64,000 bases of DNA from Shinella sp. H4-D48 (lineage in GTDB: Bacteria > Pseudomonadota > Alphaproteobacteria > Rhizobiales > Rhizobiaceae), in contig NZ_CP093337.1 of assembly GCF_022637395.1 (NCBI RefSeq), positions 666,001 to 730,000 on the forward strand. Direction: 5' to 3'. This document shows, piece by piece, positions 39,129 through 48,052 of the stretch. A program made the position numbers and the translations under genes. How positions within the stretch are numbered: position 1 is the stretch's first letter; each line of letters begins with the position of its first letter. Below the pieces are notes generated by a model. It had not been told where the DNA came from and did no database searches. It was given only the letters and a program-made list of their open reading frames with translations.

Positions 39129-40016
39129 ATGTCGCAGACACGCAAGGTTCGCAAAGCAGTCTTCCCGGTGGCCGGTCTCGGCACCCGCTTCCTTCCGGCC
39201 ACCAAGGCCGTTCCGAAGGAGATGTTGACCGTGGTGGACAAGCCGGTGATCCAATACGTGGTGGATGAGGCGCTGGACGCCGGTATCGAGCACCTCATTT
39301 TCGTGACGGGTCGCTCCAAGGCCGTCATCGAGGATTATTTCGATATCCAGGTCGAGCTCGAGCAGACGCTGCGCCAGCGCAACAAAACGGCGGAGCTGAC
39401 GCTGCTGGAAAGCATCCTGCCGGTTGCTGGCTCCACGAGCTTCACGCGCCAGCAGGAGCCGCTTGGCCTTGGCCACGCAGTGTGGTGCGCACGCGAGCTG
39501 GTCGGCAACGAGCCCTTTGCATTGCTTTTGCCCGACATGATCATGAAGGCCGAGAAGGGCTGCATGAAGGGCATGGTCGAGCTTTTCGAACATAGCGGCG
39601 CCAACATCATCGCCGTCGAGGAATGCGCGCCCGATCAGGCGCACAAATACGGTATCGTCGGCGTCGGCGAAAAGATCGGCGAAGGCTTTGCCATCACCGA
39701 GATGGTCGAGAAGCCGCCGAAGGGTACCGCGCCGTCCAACTTCTTCATCAATGGCCGCTACATCCTGCAGCCGGAAATCTTCCCGATCCTGTCAACGCAG
39801 GAGCGCGGTGCGGGCAACGAGATCCAGCTGACCGACGCTATGGTGAAGCTCGCGACCGATCAGAAGTTCGCCGCCTATCATTTCCGCGGCGAGACTTATG
39901 ACTGTGGTGCGAAGGATGGCTTCATCCTCGCCAATATCGCCTTTGCGCTTGCGCGCGCAGATATCCGTCCTTCGGTCGAAGGCCCTCTGAAGGAACTGGT
40001 CGCGGGTCTGAAGTAA
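39129..40016 (+). CDS. galU: UTP–glucose-1-phosphate uridylyltransferase
   Basis: A 295-residue cytosolic enzyme that makes UDP-glucose for exopolysaccharide, lipopolysaccharide and cyclic glucan. The nucleotide-binding motif [18 protein letters not shown] is at about 17-34, followed by [11 protein letters not shown], and the C-terminal [10 protein letters not shown] block is present. GAGGTGAAAA precedes the ATG. A perfect 12-bp palindrome ATGGCTAGCCAT (39089-39100) sits 29 bases before the start. Convergent with the beta-barrel gene three bases beyond its stop. Confidence 0.95.
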   Translation: MSQTRKVRKAVFPVAGLGTRFLPATKAVPKEMLTVVDKPVIQYVVDEALDAGIEHLIFVTGRSKAVIEDYFDIQVELEQTLRQRNKTAELTLLESILPVAGSTSFTRQQEPLGLGHAVWCARELVGNEPFALLLPDMIMKAEKGCMKGMVELFEHSGANIIAVEECAPDQAHKYGIVGVGEKIGEGFAITEMVEKPPKGTAPSNFFINGRYILQPEIFPILSTQERGAGNEIQLTDAMVKLATDQKFAAYHFRGETYDCGAKDGFILANIAFALARADIRPSVEGPLKELVAGLK

Positions 40017-40019
40017 AGC

Positions 40020-41540
40020 TCAGCGACGCAAGACGAGACCGATACCGGCACGCGTGATGCCGGTATCGACCGTACCGCGCTGGCGCGTCAGTTCGTAGGA
40101 AACGTCGCCCGTGAGCGCCAGCCAGCGATTGACGTTCCACGTCAGGCCTGCCCCGGCGAGGTAGACGCTCTGGTTGGGGATGACCGTGGCAGACTTGAAG
40201 TCGCGCCACGTATAGGCGCCGCTCAGCCGCGCCACCAAGTTATCCCGCAGGTCATGGGTCAAGGCGGCATCGGCGGTATATTCGACATAGCCGCTCTGGC
40301 CTGGGGCGGTGGAAGGCTCCAGTTCCGTGCGCAGCCCGAGCCGCAGGTCGGTGCCGCGCTGCGGCGACCAGAAGACGGCGCCGTCCAGCGCGATGCCCTG
40401 GAGTGCCGCGAGGCGACTGTCATCGAACGATGCGCGTTTGTAGCCCAGGCCGAGATCGCCGCGAAGCTTTTCGCCGAGATCGACCTCCACGCCCGCGCGG
40501 CCGCCGAGGGTGAGGGCGGAGCGTTCGTAGCCCAGCGAATCCCGCTTCTGATCATAAAGCGACCGTCCGACGGAGGCTTCGAGATAGGGGATGAGCGCAG
40601 GCGACAGGGCGTAGCCGACGCGGCCGGTCAGCGTTCCTGCCGAGAAGTTGCGATCTGACAGATCCAGCTTGCTGCCATCCTGAAGTGCCGCATCGCCATA
40701 GACCTCGCGGTCGAAATCGGCGCTGATCGTGCCGCGGATAAGACCGAAATCGCGTTTCAGGCTCGCGCCGGCGGCGAATTTGTGCACGCCGGACTGGGTC
40801 GTGGCCCCGTTGATTGCATTGGGATCGCTGGAGCTTTCGCGCTCGAACGCGTAGCCCGCCGTCAGGTTGGCAATCGTGTCGTTGCTGAGGTCGAGCCGCA
40901 GGTCGGCATTGACGTTGACCTTGGGCTCGGTTTCGCCGCTGCCGCTGATGTTGCGCTGATGAATACCCTCGGCATCGATCGTCAGCTGGTGGCGCGACCA
41001 ATCGGAGGTCAGCGAGCCCTTGAGGCCCGTCTGCCAGAAGGAACGGCTTGTGGAGACGGAACCTGTCTTGGTCTTTTCGTGGTTGATGCCCTGCGAAAGC
41101 GAGGGCTTCAGGATGAAAGTGCCGAGGCGGATACCGGTCGGCTCGTAGGGATTGCCGAAATTGCTGCGCACATTGTCGAGATCGGCCTCGCGCTGGTTCA
41201 GCCGCTCGGCGCGGCGATCGGCCGGCAGGAACGCGCCGTTTTCGCCGGGCGTCGTCTCCACCGGTCGCGCCGCATCCTCGTCCGACATGGGGGCGCGCGC
41301 CTCTATCGCGCCCGTGGTCGTGGGCGTGCCGGACGTGCTGCCCGTTGCGGTCGCGTCAGTGTCGGTTCCCTCTTCGGTCGAGGCCAGTGGGTCCGGGAAG
41401 GCGCTTGAAGCGGGGACCATTTTTTGCTGGGCCATGGCAGGCACGACTGCAAGCATGGTGCCGGCAAGCAGCAGCGCTGCCAGACGCCGTGTCGGGCGTG
41501 ACCATAGGGTCCCGCGTGCCTGTAGCTGTGCCTTTGCCAT
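40020..41540 (-). CDS. Outer-membrane beta-barrel protein (putative porin-like)
   Basis: About 506 residues. A signal peptide with the long n-region MAKAQLQARGTLWSRPTRR is followed by a hydrophobic core and cleavage near AMAQ. A Ser/Thr-rich linker (about 45-90) is followed by a region of alternating beta strands to the end, consistent with an outer-membrane barrel. The C-terminus ...TRAGIGLVLRR lacks the usual terminal Phe. This kind of barrel is found in Rhizobiales near sugar-nucleotide and polysaccharide genes; its cargo is unknown. The start at 41540 has CAGGGCC upstream; 41636 is longer but runs into the divergent gene's promoter region. Confidence 0.75.
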   Translation of the reverse strand: MAKAQLQARGTLWSRPTRRLAALLLAGTMLAVVPAMAQQKMVPASSAFPDPLASTEEGTDTDATATGSTSGTPTTTGAIEARAPMSDEDAARPVETTPGENGAFLPADRRAERLNQREADLDNVRSNFGNPYEPTGIRLGTFILKPSLSQGINHEKTKTGSVSTSRSFWQTGLKGSLTSDWSRHQLTIDAEGIHQRNISGSGETEPKVNVNADLRLDLSNDTIANLTAGYAFERESSSDPNAINGATTQSGVHKFAAGASLKRDFGLIRGTISADFDREVYGDAALQDGSKLDLSDRNFSAGTLTGRVGYALSPALIPYLEASVGRSLYDQKRDSLGYERSALTLGGRAGVEVDLGEKLRGDLGLGYKRASFDDSRLAALQGIALDGAVFWSPQRGTDLRLGLRTELEPSTAPGQSGYVEYTADAALTHDLRDNLVARLSGAYTWRDFKSATVIPNQSVYLAGAGLTWNVNRWLALTGDVSYELTRQRGTVDTGITRAGIGLVLRR

Positions 41541-41671
41541 GATCGGCCCTGCGATTCTCGAATTCCTAAGCGAACGTAAACCGTCATGGTTAACGCTTGG
41601 TTTCGAGGACGCTATTGGTGCGGCTACGTTCTGCATGGACAGGTTCGGACAAAAACGCTAACGAGGCGCGC

Positions 41672-42667
41672 ATGATCAAGAGACAGGCAAACGTTGACGG
41701 CGAGGGTGCCATTGCCTCTGCGCTGAGGACCGTCGAGACGGAGAAGGCGGGGCTGCTTGCCCTTTCGACCGCGTTGCAGGGCGACCTGCACGATGCGTTC
41801 TGCGAGGCCGTGCGCCTGATCGGCAGCATCGCAGGACGGGTCATCGTCACCGGCATCGGCAAGTCCGGCCATATCGGCGTGAAGATCGCCGCGACGCTGG
41901 CCTCCACCGGCACGCCCTCTTTCTTTGTCCACCCTGTCGAAGCCAATCACGGCGACCTCGGCATGATCGGCCGCGACGATGTTATTCTGGCGCTCTCCTG
42001 GAGCGGGGAGACGGCAGAACTTCAGGGCATCGTTTCCTATTCGCGCCGCTTCTCGATCCCGTTGATCGCCATGACGTCAGGTGAGCGCTCGGCGCTGGCA
42101 CGCGAGGCCGATACGGTGCTTCTGCTGCCCAAGGTACAGGAAGCCTGCCCGCACGGGCTTGCACCCACCACATCGACGCTGATGCAGCTGTCGCTGGGCG
42201 ACGCGATCGCGGTGGCGCTTCTCGAGGCGCGTGGCTTTACGGCTGTGGATTTCAAGACGTTCCACCCCGGCGGCAAGCTGGGCGCGAGCCTTTCCTATGT
42301 GGGCGATATCATGCACAGCGGCGAGAACATCCCGCTGGTGGGACTCGGCACCTCGATGCCGGATGCGGTGCTGATGCTGGCGCAGAAGCGCTACGGCTGC
42401 GTTGGCGTTGTCAATGACGAGGGCCTGCTCGTGGGGATCGTCACCGATGGCGACATTGCCCGCAACCTGTCGCGCAACCTCTCCGAACTCGTCGTCGACG
42501 AGGTCATGACACGCAGTCCCAAGACGGTGAAGCCGGCGACGCTCGCGACATCGGCGCTGGCGCTTCTCAACCAGCACAATATCTCGGCGCTGATCGTGAC
42601 CGACGAGACATTCCGTCCCGTCGGCATCGTGCATTTTCACGATCTTCTGCGGATCGGCGTCGCCTGA
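41672..42667 (+). CDS. kdsD: KpsF/GutQ-family arabinose-5-phosphate isomerase
   Basis: A 331-residue cytosolic isomerase converting ribulose 5-phosphate to arabinose 5-phosphate for Kdo synthesis. An N-terminal SIS domain (about 40-170) has GIGKSGHIGVK and LSWSGETAE, and two CBS domains follow (about 205-325), with CVGVVNDEGLLVGIVTDGDI typical of the first. The ATG at 41672 has GAGG five bases before; an upstream start at 41597 is not supported by the family. Divergent from the beta-barrel gene. Symbol is by family; GutQ-type paralogues cannot be fully excluded. Confidence 0.9.
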   Translation: MIKRQANVDGEGAIASALRTVETEKAGLLALSTALQGDLHDAFCEAVRLIGSIAGRVIVTGIGKSGHIGVKIAATLASTGTPSFFVHPVEANHGDLGMIGRDDVILALSWSGETAELQGIVSYSRRFSIPLIAMTSGERSALAREADTVLLLPKVQEACPHGLAPTTSTLMQLSLGDAIAVALLEARGFTAVDFKTFHPGGKLGASLSYVGDIMHSGENIPLVGLGTSMPDAVLMLAQKRYGCVGVVNDEGLLVGIVTDGDIARNLSRNLSELVVDEVMTRSPKTVKPATLATSALALLNQHNISALIVTDETFRPVGIVHFHDLLRIGVA

Positions 42668-42670
42668 GGC

Positions 42671-43129
42671 TCAGGCCGGCTCGACGGTGAGGTCGCGGCC
42701 GTTGCTGGCGGTGACACGCACGCGTGTGCCAACCGGCAGGTCCGGTCCCTGTACGCTCCACATCGTATCGTCCAGACGGATCCGGCCGCGCCCTTCGGCG
42801 ATGGGGTGCTCGAGAGTCGCGGTGCGGCCGACGAGGCTCTGGCCCCGCTGGTTCAGGTAGGGTTGGTCGCTCGCAGAGCCGTTGCGGCTGACGATGCGCC
42901 GGCCGACAACGGCCGCGACCAGCGACAGCACAGCGAAGACCAGCCATTGCACCTGCCAGACCCAGAAGGCCTCCCCCCACAGGAGAAGCGAAACCGCGCC
43001 CGTTACGATGGCGGCGATGCCGATCCAGACGAGGAAGACGCCGGGCAGCAGCACTTCGAGGATCAGCAGGACGATCCCGAGCACCCACCACGCCCAGGGG
43101 CCAAGCTCGGTGACGATGCGCTGGATCAT
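42671..43129 (-). CDS. NfeD-family membrane protein
   Basis: A 152-residue protein with two or three membrane segments (about 12-32, 36-54, 57-77) and a C-terminal OB-fold-like NfeD domain (about 90-150: GQSLVGRTATLEHPIAEGRGRIRLDDTMWSV). It is encoded two bases after the SPFH gene and is presumably its partner. NfeD/SPFH pairs are linked to membrane microdomains and quality control of membrane proteins. In E. coli the equivalent pair is QmcA-YbbK type. Confidence 0.9.
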   Translation of the reverse strand: MIQRIVTELGPWAWWVLGIVLLILEVLLPGVFLVWIGIAAIVTGAVSLLLWGEAFWVWQVQWLVFAVLSLVAAVVGRRIVSRNGSASDQPYLNQRGQSLVGRTATLEHPIAEGRGRIRLDDTMWSVQGPDLPVGTRVRVTASNGRDLTVEPA

Positions 43130-43131
43130 GT

Positions 43132-44166
43132 TCAGCTTCCCTGCGGCGTGTCGAAGGGGTTGCGGAAGGACGAGGTGGCGGCGGTCGTGGTTGTGGCAGG
43201 CGTCGTCTGGCGCGCACGCTGGGGGTTGCCGCCGGCCGGGGCGTTGCCGTTGCCGAACACTTCCTTGGCAATGGCGCCGATACCGCCGAGGGAGCCGATG
43301 AGCGACGATGCTTCCATCGGCATAAGCACGATCTTCGAGTTGGGCGCTTTGCCGATTGCGGCCATGGCTTCGGTGTATTTCTGCGCGACGAAGTAGTTGA
43401 TCGCCTGCACGTCGCCGGCGGCGATCGCCTCAGACACCATCTTGGTCGCCTTGGCTTCGGCTTCGGCGAGGCGCTCGCGCGCTTCTGCATCGCGGAAGGC
43501 GGCTTCGCGCTGGCCTTCGGCCTCGAGGATCGCGGATTGCTTGGCGCCCTCGGCCCGCAGAATCTGCGCATTGCGGGCGCCTTCGGCTTCCAGAACCTGT
43601 GCGCGCTTTTCGCGCTCGGCCTTCATCTGCCTGCCCATCGAATCGACCAGGTCCTTCGGCGGCGCGATGTCCTTGATCTCGACGCGGGTGATCTTGATGC
43701 CCCAGGGGTTGGCCGCTTCATCGACGACACGCAGCAGCTTGTCGTTGATCACGTCGCGATTGGACAAAAGCTCGTCCAGATCCATCGAGCCCATGACAGA
43801 GCGGATGTTGGTCATGGTGAGGTTGAGGATGGCGTTTTCCAGGTTGGCGACCTGATAGGCCGCCTGGGCCGGATTGAGAATCTGGTAGAATGCGACGCCG
43901 TCGGCCGAGACGCTGGCGTTGTCACGGGTGATGACCTCTTGGGTCGGAATGTCCAGCACCTGCTCCATCACGTTCATCTTTGCGCCGATGCGGTCGATGA
44001 AGGGGATGATGAGGTTGAGGCCGGGCTGCAGGGTGCGGGTGTAGCGGCCGAAACGCTCCACCGTGTACTGGTAACCCTGCGGGATCGTCTTGATCCCGGC
44101 GAAGAGGATGAGGACCACCAGCACCACGAGGGCGATGACGACAATATCCAATCCTGCAAATTCCAT
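43132..44166 (-). CDS. SPFH/Band 7 (stomatin-like) membrane protein
   Basis: A 344-residue inner-membrane protein: one membrane segment at about 6-28, the Band 7 domain (about 28-200, [28 protein letters not shown]), then a long charged coiled coil ([20 protein letters not shown]) and a Gly/Thr/Asn-rich tail. It probably forms large ring oligomers. AGGAGA lies seven bases before the ATG at 44166; a start seven codons upstream adds MAVRRRR and is not supported. It forms an operon with the NfeD gene. Confidence 0.92.
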   Translation of the reverse strand: MEFAGLDIVVIALVVLVVLILFAGIKTIPQGYQYTVERFGRYTRTLQPGLNLIIPFIDRIGAKMNVMEQVLDIPTQEVITRDNASVSADGVAFYQILNPAQAAYQVANLENAILNLTMTNIRSVMGSMDLDELLSNRDVINDKLLRVVDEAANPWGIKITRVEIKDIAPPKDLVDSMGRQMKAEREKRAQVLEAEGARNAQILRAEGAKQSAILEAEGQREAAFRDAEARERLAEAEAKATKMVSEAIAAGDVQAINYFVAQKYTEAMAAIGKAPNSKIVLMPMEASSLIGSLGGIGAIAKEVFGNGNAPAGGNPQRARQTTPATTTTAATSSFRNPFDTPQGS

Positions 44167-44260
44167 TCTTCTTCTCCTGACAGCCATGTATCGCGGCGCA
44201 CTGTAAGCAATACGTGCCGCGATACCAGTCTATTTGCTCAGGGCGAAGATTTATCCGGGC

Positions 44261-45295
44261 TCAGACCCAGCCGGAGAGCTCGCGGCGCACGACCGTTTCC
44301 AGCACGCTCATGCCTTCGGGACTGTCGTTGAGACAGGGAATATGCGCGAACTTCTCGCCGCCATTGTGCAGGAAGCTTTCAGCGGCCTGTTCGGCGATCT
44401 CCTCCAGGGTCTCGAGGCAATCGGAAACGAAACCCGGATTGAGCACGGCGATCCGCTTGATGCCCTCCTGCGCCAGTTTCTCGACGGTCTTGTCCGTGTA
44501 GGGCTGCAGCCATTCTTCCGGCCCGAAGCGCGACTGGAAGGTGATCACCAGCTTTTCCTTCGACCAGCCGAGCCGTTCGCGCAGCAGGCGCGCGGTCTTC
44601 TGGCACTGGCAGTAATAGGGATCGCCCTTGTCGAAGTAGCTTTGCGGAATGCCGTGGAACGAGGTCAGTACGCGCTCCGGCTCCCAGTCGAGCGTGGCGA
44701 GGTGCTTTTCGATCGAGACGGCGAGCGCGTCGATATAGACCGGGTCGTCGTGATAGGGCGGCACGGTGCGCAGCGCCGGCTGCCAGCGCTGCTTGAGCAG
44801 GAACTCGAAGGCCTTGTCGTTGACCGTCGCCGTCGTCGCGGCCGCATATTGCGGATAGAGCGGGAAGAGGAGGATCCGTTCGCAGCCCTGCTTCTGAAGC
44901 GCTTCCATGCGCGACGCGATGGAGGGCTGGCCGTAGCGCATGGCCCAGTCGACGATGACGTTGGAATGTTCGGCGAGAGAGGCGGCCATCAGTTCGGCCT
45001 GGCTGCGCGTGTAGGTGCGCAGGTAGCTCTCGTTCTTGTCCTTGTTCCAGATCATCTCGTAGGCCTTGCCAACCTTGCCGGGGCGCGTGTTGAGCACGAT
45101 CCCGAAGAGGATCGGATACCAGGCAATCTTCGGCCACTCGATGACGCGCTTGTCCGTCAGGAACTCCTTCAGGTAGCGGCGCATGGACGTGTAGTCGGTG
45201 CCGTCGGGCGTGCCCAGATTAACGAGCAGAACGCCCACCTTGCCGTGCTTGACGGGCGGATGACTGGTGGGCTTGGCGGCGGCGCTGTCCTGCAT
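44261..45295 (-). CDS. hemH: Ferrochelatase
   Basis: A 344-residue enzyme that inserts Fe2+ into protoporphyrin IX, the last step of heme synthesis. The catalytic His214 is in SFHGIPQSY and the conserved acidic run is DCLETLEEI near residues 290-300. LLVNLGTPD near the N-terminus is a family block. AGGA lies about seven bases before the ATG. It stands alone on the minus strand between the SPFH/NfeD operon and the 5'-nucleotidase gene's terminator. Confidence 0.95.
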   Translation of the reverse strand: MQDSAAAKPTSHPPVKHGKVGVLLVNLGTPDGTDYTSMRRYLKEFLTDKRVIEWPKIAWYPILFGIVLNTRPGKVGKAYEMIWNKDKNESYLRTYTRSQAELMAASLAEHSNVIVDWAMRYGQPSIASRMEALQKQGCERILLFPLYPQYAAATTATVNDKAFEFLLKQRWQPALRTVPPYHDDPVYIDALAVSIEKHLATLDWEPERVLTSFHGIPQSYFDKGDPYYCQCQKTARLLRERLGWSKEKLVITFQSRFGPEEWLQPYTDKTVEKLAQEGIKRIAVLNPGFVSDCLETLEEIAEQAAESFLHNGGEKFAHIPCLNDSPEGMSVLETVVRRELSGWV

Positions 45296-45372
45296 GGTTC
45301 GGTCCTGTGCGTGCGGGGTTTCGGTCGTTGTTCTTCTACGCGGCGGGAGGCCGTTCGGTTCGGAATGGTTCT

Positions 45373-45409
45373 AAAAAGAAATGCCGGCCCGGAAAAGACC
45401 GGACCGGCA
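45373..45409 (-). terminator. Intrinsic terminator of the 5'-nucleotidase gene
   Basis: TGCCGG-C-CCGG (45382-45392) pairs with CCGG-A-CCGGCA (45399-45409) with one internal C-A mismatch, followed on the minus strand by TTTCTTTTT. The stem and mismatch are nearly the same as in the terminator at 21201-21231. Confidence 0.75.
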
Positions 45410-45432
45410 GAAAATGTGGAGACAAATTGTCC

Positions 45433-47298
45433 TTATTTCCCGGGAATGGAGAGTTCCGTCCCGATATGCAGGGCGCGCGGGCGCGGATTGCCATTGGCTT
45501 CCGCGATGCGGCGCCACAATGTGCTATCGCCATAGGCAGCCTTGGCGATGTCCCATAGCGTATCGCCCCGCGCGATGACGTGTTTGCCCCCGGCGGCGAC
45601 GGTGCCGGATGCGCTCCCGGCTGGCGTCGACGTTGCCGCCTCGTCGGTGGCGGTCTTCGCCTCATTCGCAACTGGTTGCGTCGCTGCCGCGGTGACCTCG
45701 GCGATGCGGCCGTCTGTATAGGGCTTGTAGGGGCGATGCGCGGCAAGATAATCGGCAACGACCAGTTCAAGATTCGGGCCGAAGTCATAGGCGTTCTGCC
45801 CTGATGTCGCGAAGACCGAATAGCCGTCGCCTCCGGCACGCATATAGTTGTTGGACACGACGCCGTAGGTCTTCTCCGGATCGAGCGGGACGAAGGTCTC
45901 GCCTTCCTTCACCTCAGTGGAAACCACGCGGCTGCCGGCTGGCTTCGACCGGTCGAAGGTGTATTTCAGACCGGAAACCTGCGGGAAGCGACCTGCGCCG
46001 TCCTCGATCTCGCTGAGCCCGTTCTCCAGCGCCAGGATCACGTCGGATCCCTTGAGCTGGAACGTCGCAAGCGAGTTCTGGAAGGGCAGCACGGTCAGCA
46101 CCTCGCCCATGGTGACGACGCCCTTGTCGATCGACGCACGCAGGCCGCCGCCATTCTGGATGGCGATGGATATGCCCTGGGCCTTCACGCGGTCGAGGAT
46201 AGCATCGGCGACCAGGTTGCCCATGGTGCATTCCTGCGCGCGGCAGGTTTCGCGCGAACCGTCGATGGTGTCGGTCGTTTCGGCGACCTCTTTCTTCTTC
46301 AGTTCCTCGATCGGCGCGCCCAGTTCCTTCACGCGCGCGGCAAAGCCCGTGTGCGGTGTGACGGCGGCGTCAAGCAGGAGAGGCGCCCCGCTCGTCGCCG
46401 TCACCTTGCCGGCATCGTCGAAGACGACCTTCAGTTCACCGAGATATTTCGAATAGGCGTAGGCCTGCACGATGGGAACCTCGACGCCGGCCGGGTTCTT
46501 CACGAGTGTGGCATAAGGACCGGCCGCCTTGTCGTCCGTGCTGGAAAGCAGCGTGTGACTGTGGCCACCGACGATCACATCGATGCCTTCAACGGCGGCG
46601 GCAATCTCCTTGTCACGCTTGTAGCCGACATGGGACAGGAGGATGATCTTGTTGACGCCCTCGGCTTCTATCGTCGGAATGACGCTCTTGAGATAGGTGA
46701 TCTCGTCCTCGAAGACGACGCCCTTGCCGGGTGATGACGTCTCGCCCGTATCTGTTGCCAGCACCGAGACGACGGCGACTTTCTCTCCACCGATTTCCTT
46801 GACGACATAGCCCTTTATCCGGTTGGCGATGGGCGTCTCGGCGCCGGCCACCGTATTGCCGGAGATGACCGGGAACTTCACCTGGTCGAGAAACTTCGCA
46901 AGCTCCTCCGGGCCGTCGTCGAATTCGTGGTTGCCGACTGCCATCGCATCGAAGCCGATGCCGTTCATGAACTCGGCGACCGCCTGGCTCTTGTAGGTGG
47001 TGTAGAAGAGGGAGCCCTGGAACTGGTCGCCGGCATCCAGCACCAGCACGTTGGCCTTCGCGTCCGTCAACGCCTTGCGCGCGTTATCGATGGCCGTCTT
47101 CACGCGGGCGATGCCGCCGAAGCATTCGTTCTTGCCTTCTTCTTCGGCCGAGCAGGTGGAATCGTATTTGTTGATGGCCTCGATGCGCGAATGCAGATCG
47201 TTGATGTGCAGGATGTTCAGCTCGTAGTCGGCGAAAGCCGAGCCGCTCGAAAGTGCGATGAGGGAGGCGGCCAGAAGGCCGGATCGGAAAATCGTCAT
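45433..47298 (-). CDS. Periplasmic 5'-nucleotidase (UshA family) with C-terminal LysM domain
   Basis: A 621-residue exported metallophosphatase. Signal peptide about 1-23. The dinuclear-metal domain shows INDLHSR, DAGDQFQGS, GNHEFDDG and GGHSHT; the C-terminal nucleotide-binding domain has NGGGLRASI and NNYMRAGGDGYSVF. A Thr/Ala-rich linker (about 550-575) leads to a LysM domain at about 575-620 (HVIARGDTLWDIAKAAYGDSTLWRRI), which binds peptidoglycan and would tether the enzyme to the wall. Hydrolysis of extracellular nucleotides or UDP-sugars is the family role. GGAGAAGAGGA precedes the ATG at 47298; the longer start at 47334 is not exported-looking. Confidence 0.92.
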   Translation of the reverse strand: MTIFRSGLLAASLIALSSGSAFADYELNILHINDLHSRIEAINKYDSTCSAEEEGKNECFGGIARVKTAIDNARKALTDAKANVLVLDAGDQFQGSLFYTTYKSQAVAEFMNGIGFDAMAVGNHEFDDGPEELAKFLDQVKFPVISGNTVAGAETPIANRIKGYVVKEIGGEKVAVVSVLATDTGETSSPGKGVVFEDEITYLKSVIPTIEAEGVNKIILLSHVGYKRDKEIAAAVEGIDVIVGGHSHTLLSSTDDKAAGPYATLVKNPAGVEVPIVQAYAYSKYLGELKVVFDDAGKVTATSGAPLLLDAAVTPHTGFAARVKELGAPIEELKKKEVAETTDTIDGSRETCRAQECTMGNLVADAILDRVKAQGISIAIQNGGGLRASIDKGVVTMGEVLTVLPFQNSLATFQLKGSDVILALENGLSEIEDGAGRFPQVSGLKYTFDRSKPAGSRVVSTEVKEGETFVPLDPEKTYGVVSNNYMRAGGDGYSVFATSGQNAYDFGPNLELVVADYLAAHRPYKPYTDGRIAEVTAAATQPVANEAKTATDEAATSTPAGSASGTVAAGGKHVIARGDTLWDIAKAAYGDSTLWRRIAEANGNPRPRALHIGTELSIPGK

Positions 47299-47457
47299 GG
47301 TCCTCTTCTCCTTGTTTGCCGCGCCTGTCGGCACGGAACGCTGGCCGATCCCAGATAGACGGCGAACATGACAGCCAGCCGGTGAATGTTTTCATCGGTC
47401 GGCGGCAACTTCAAGAAAAAACAGGACGCGTGCTGCCTTACCGGACCGGCGCACAAC

Positions 47458-47481
47458 GAAAAAGGGGCCTTTCGGCCCCTT
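47458..47481 (-). terminator. Intrinsic terminator of the Omp10-type gene
   Basis: AAGGGGCC (47462-47469) and GGCCCCTT (47474-47481) pair around a 4-base loop (GAAA on the minus strand), followed by TTTTC. It lies 24 bases past the stop at 47505. Confidence 0.85.
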
Positions 47482-47504
47482 GATCATGACATGGCAATGC
47501 CGTT

Positions 47505-47876
47505 TCAGGCGCGGCGTGCGAGCGAGAACTGCGCACCGGCGGAGGTGGTGCAGTTCAGCTGCTGCTGGCTGACCAGCGCACAATTGACCTTGGACTGCGT
47601 GTTACGCACGAGCGAGGTCATGTTGATCTCGACCAGCGTCGGCGATGTATTGATGTAGGTGCCGGATGCCAGGAGCTGGTTGGTATCGGTTGTGCGCGTC
47701 GTGAATGTGCCGGCCGCAAAGGTCGAAACAATACCGTTCGGATCCACCCATGCGCCTTCGACGCCGGTCGGAACCGGGCGCTGGGCCATGGGCATTTCGC
47801 GCGGTGCACGTTCCGTTTGGCAGGAAGCGAGTGCTGCTGCTGCCGCAAGCAGGCCCAGGACAGCGATTGGTTTCAT
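47505..47876 (-). CDS. Omp10-family outer-membrane lipoprotein
   Basis: A 123-residue lipoprotein resembling Brucella Omp10 and the protease-inhibitor (AprI/Inh-like) fold. The signal [19 protein letters not shown] has the lipobox LASC with Cys19. The mature part has [32 protein letters not shown] and [17 protein letters not shown], with two Cys that could form a disulfide. GGAG lies eight bases before the ATG at 47876; a start 27 codons upstream has no signal. Its role is structural or inhibitory and not proven. Monocistronic with a strong terminator. Confidence 0.88.
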   Translation of the reverse strand: MKPIAVLGLLAAAAALASCQTERAPREMPMAQRPVPTGVEGAWVDPNGIVSTFAAGTFTTRTTDTNQLLASGTYINTSPTLVEINMTSLVRNTQSKVNCALVSQQQLNCTTSAGAQFSLARRA

Positions 47877-48000
47877 CTGAAGTCTCCCGAGGTCGTGGCC
47901 GGCGCGAAGCATCCGTCCATTTTGCCCGAACATGCCGCGAAGAGATTTTGAAAGCAAGACATGCCGCCCGGTGGATGGGCATTATCCCATTGAAAGCGAA

Positions 48001-48026
48001 GACGCCCGCAGCAGGCCGCGGGCGTC
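48001..48026 (-). terminator. Intrinsic terminator of hss
   Basis: GACGCCCGC (48001-48009) pairs with GCGGGCGTC (48018-48026) around an 8-base loop. The minus strand continues TTCGCTTTC, a moderate T-tract. It begins 26 bases after the hss stop. Confidence 0.65.
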
Positions 48027-48052
48027 TTTCAAGCAGATGACGGGTGCCGTGA

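Noticed and set aside
47366..47376. CTGTCAT half of a PHO box upstream of the 5'-nucleotidase gene
   Set aside because: The second half-site at the required spacing does not match, and a single 7-base match is expected by chance.
47986..48030. Possible second terminator for the plus strand at the hss 3' end
   Set aside because: No plus-strand gene ends nearby; the hairpin is adequately explained as the hss terminator.
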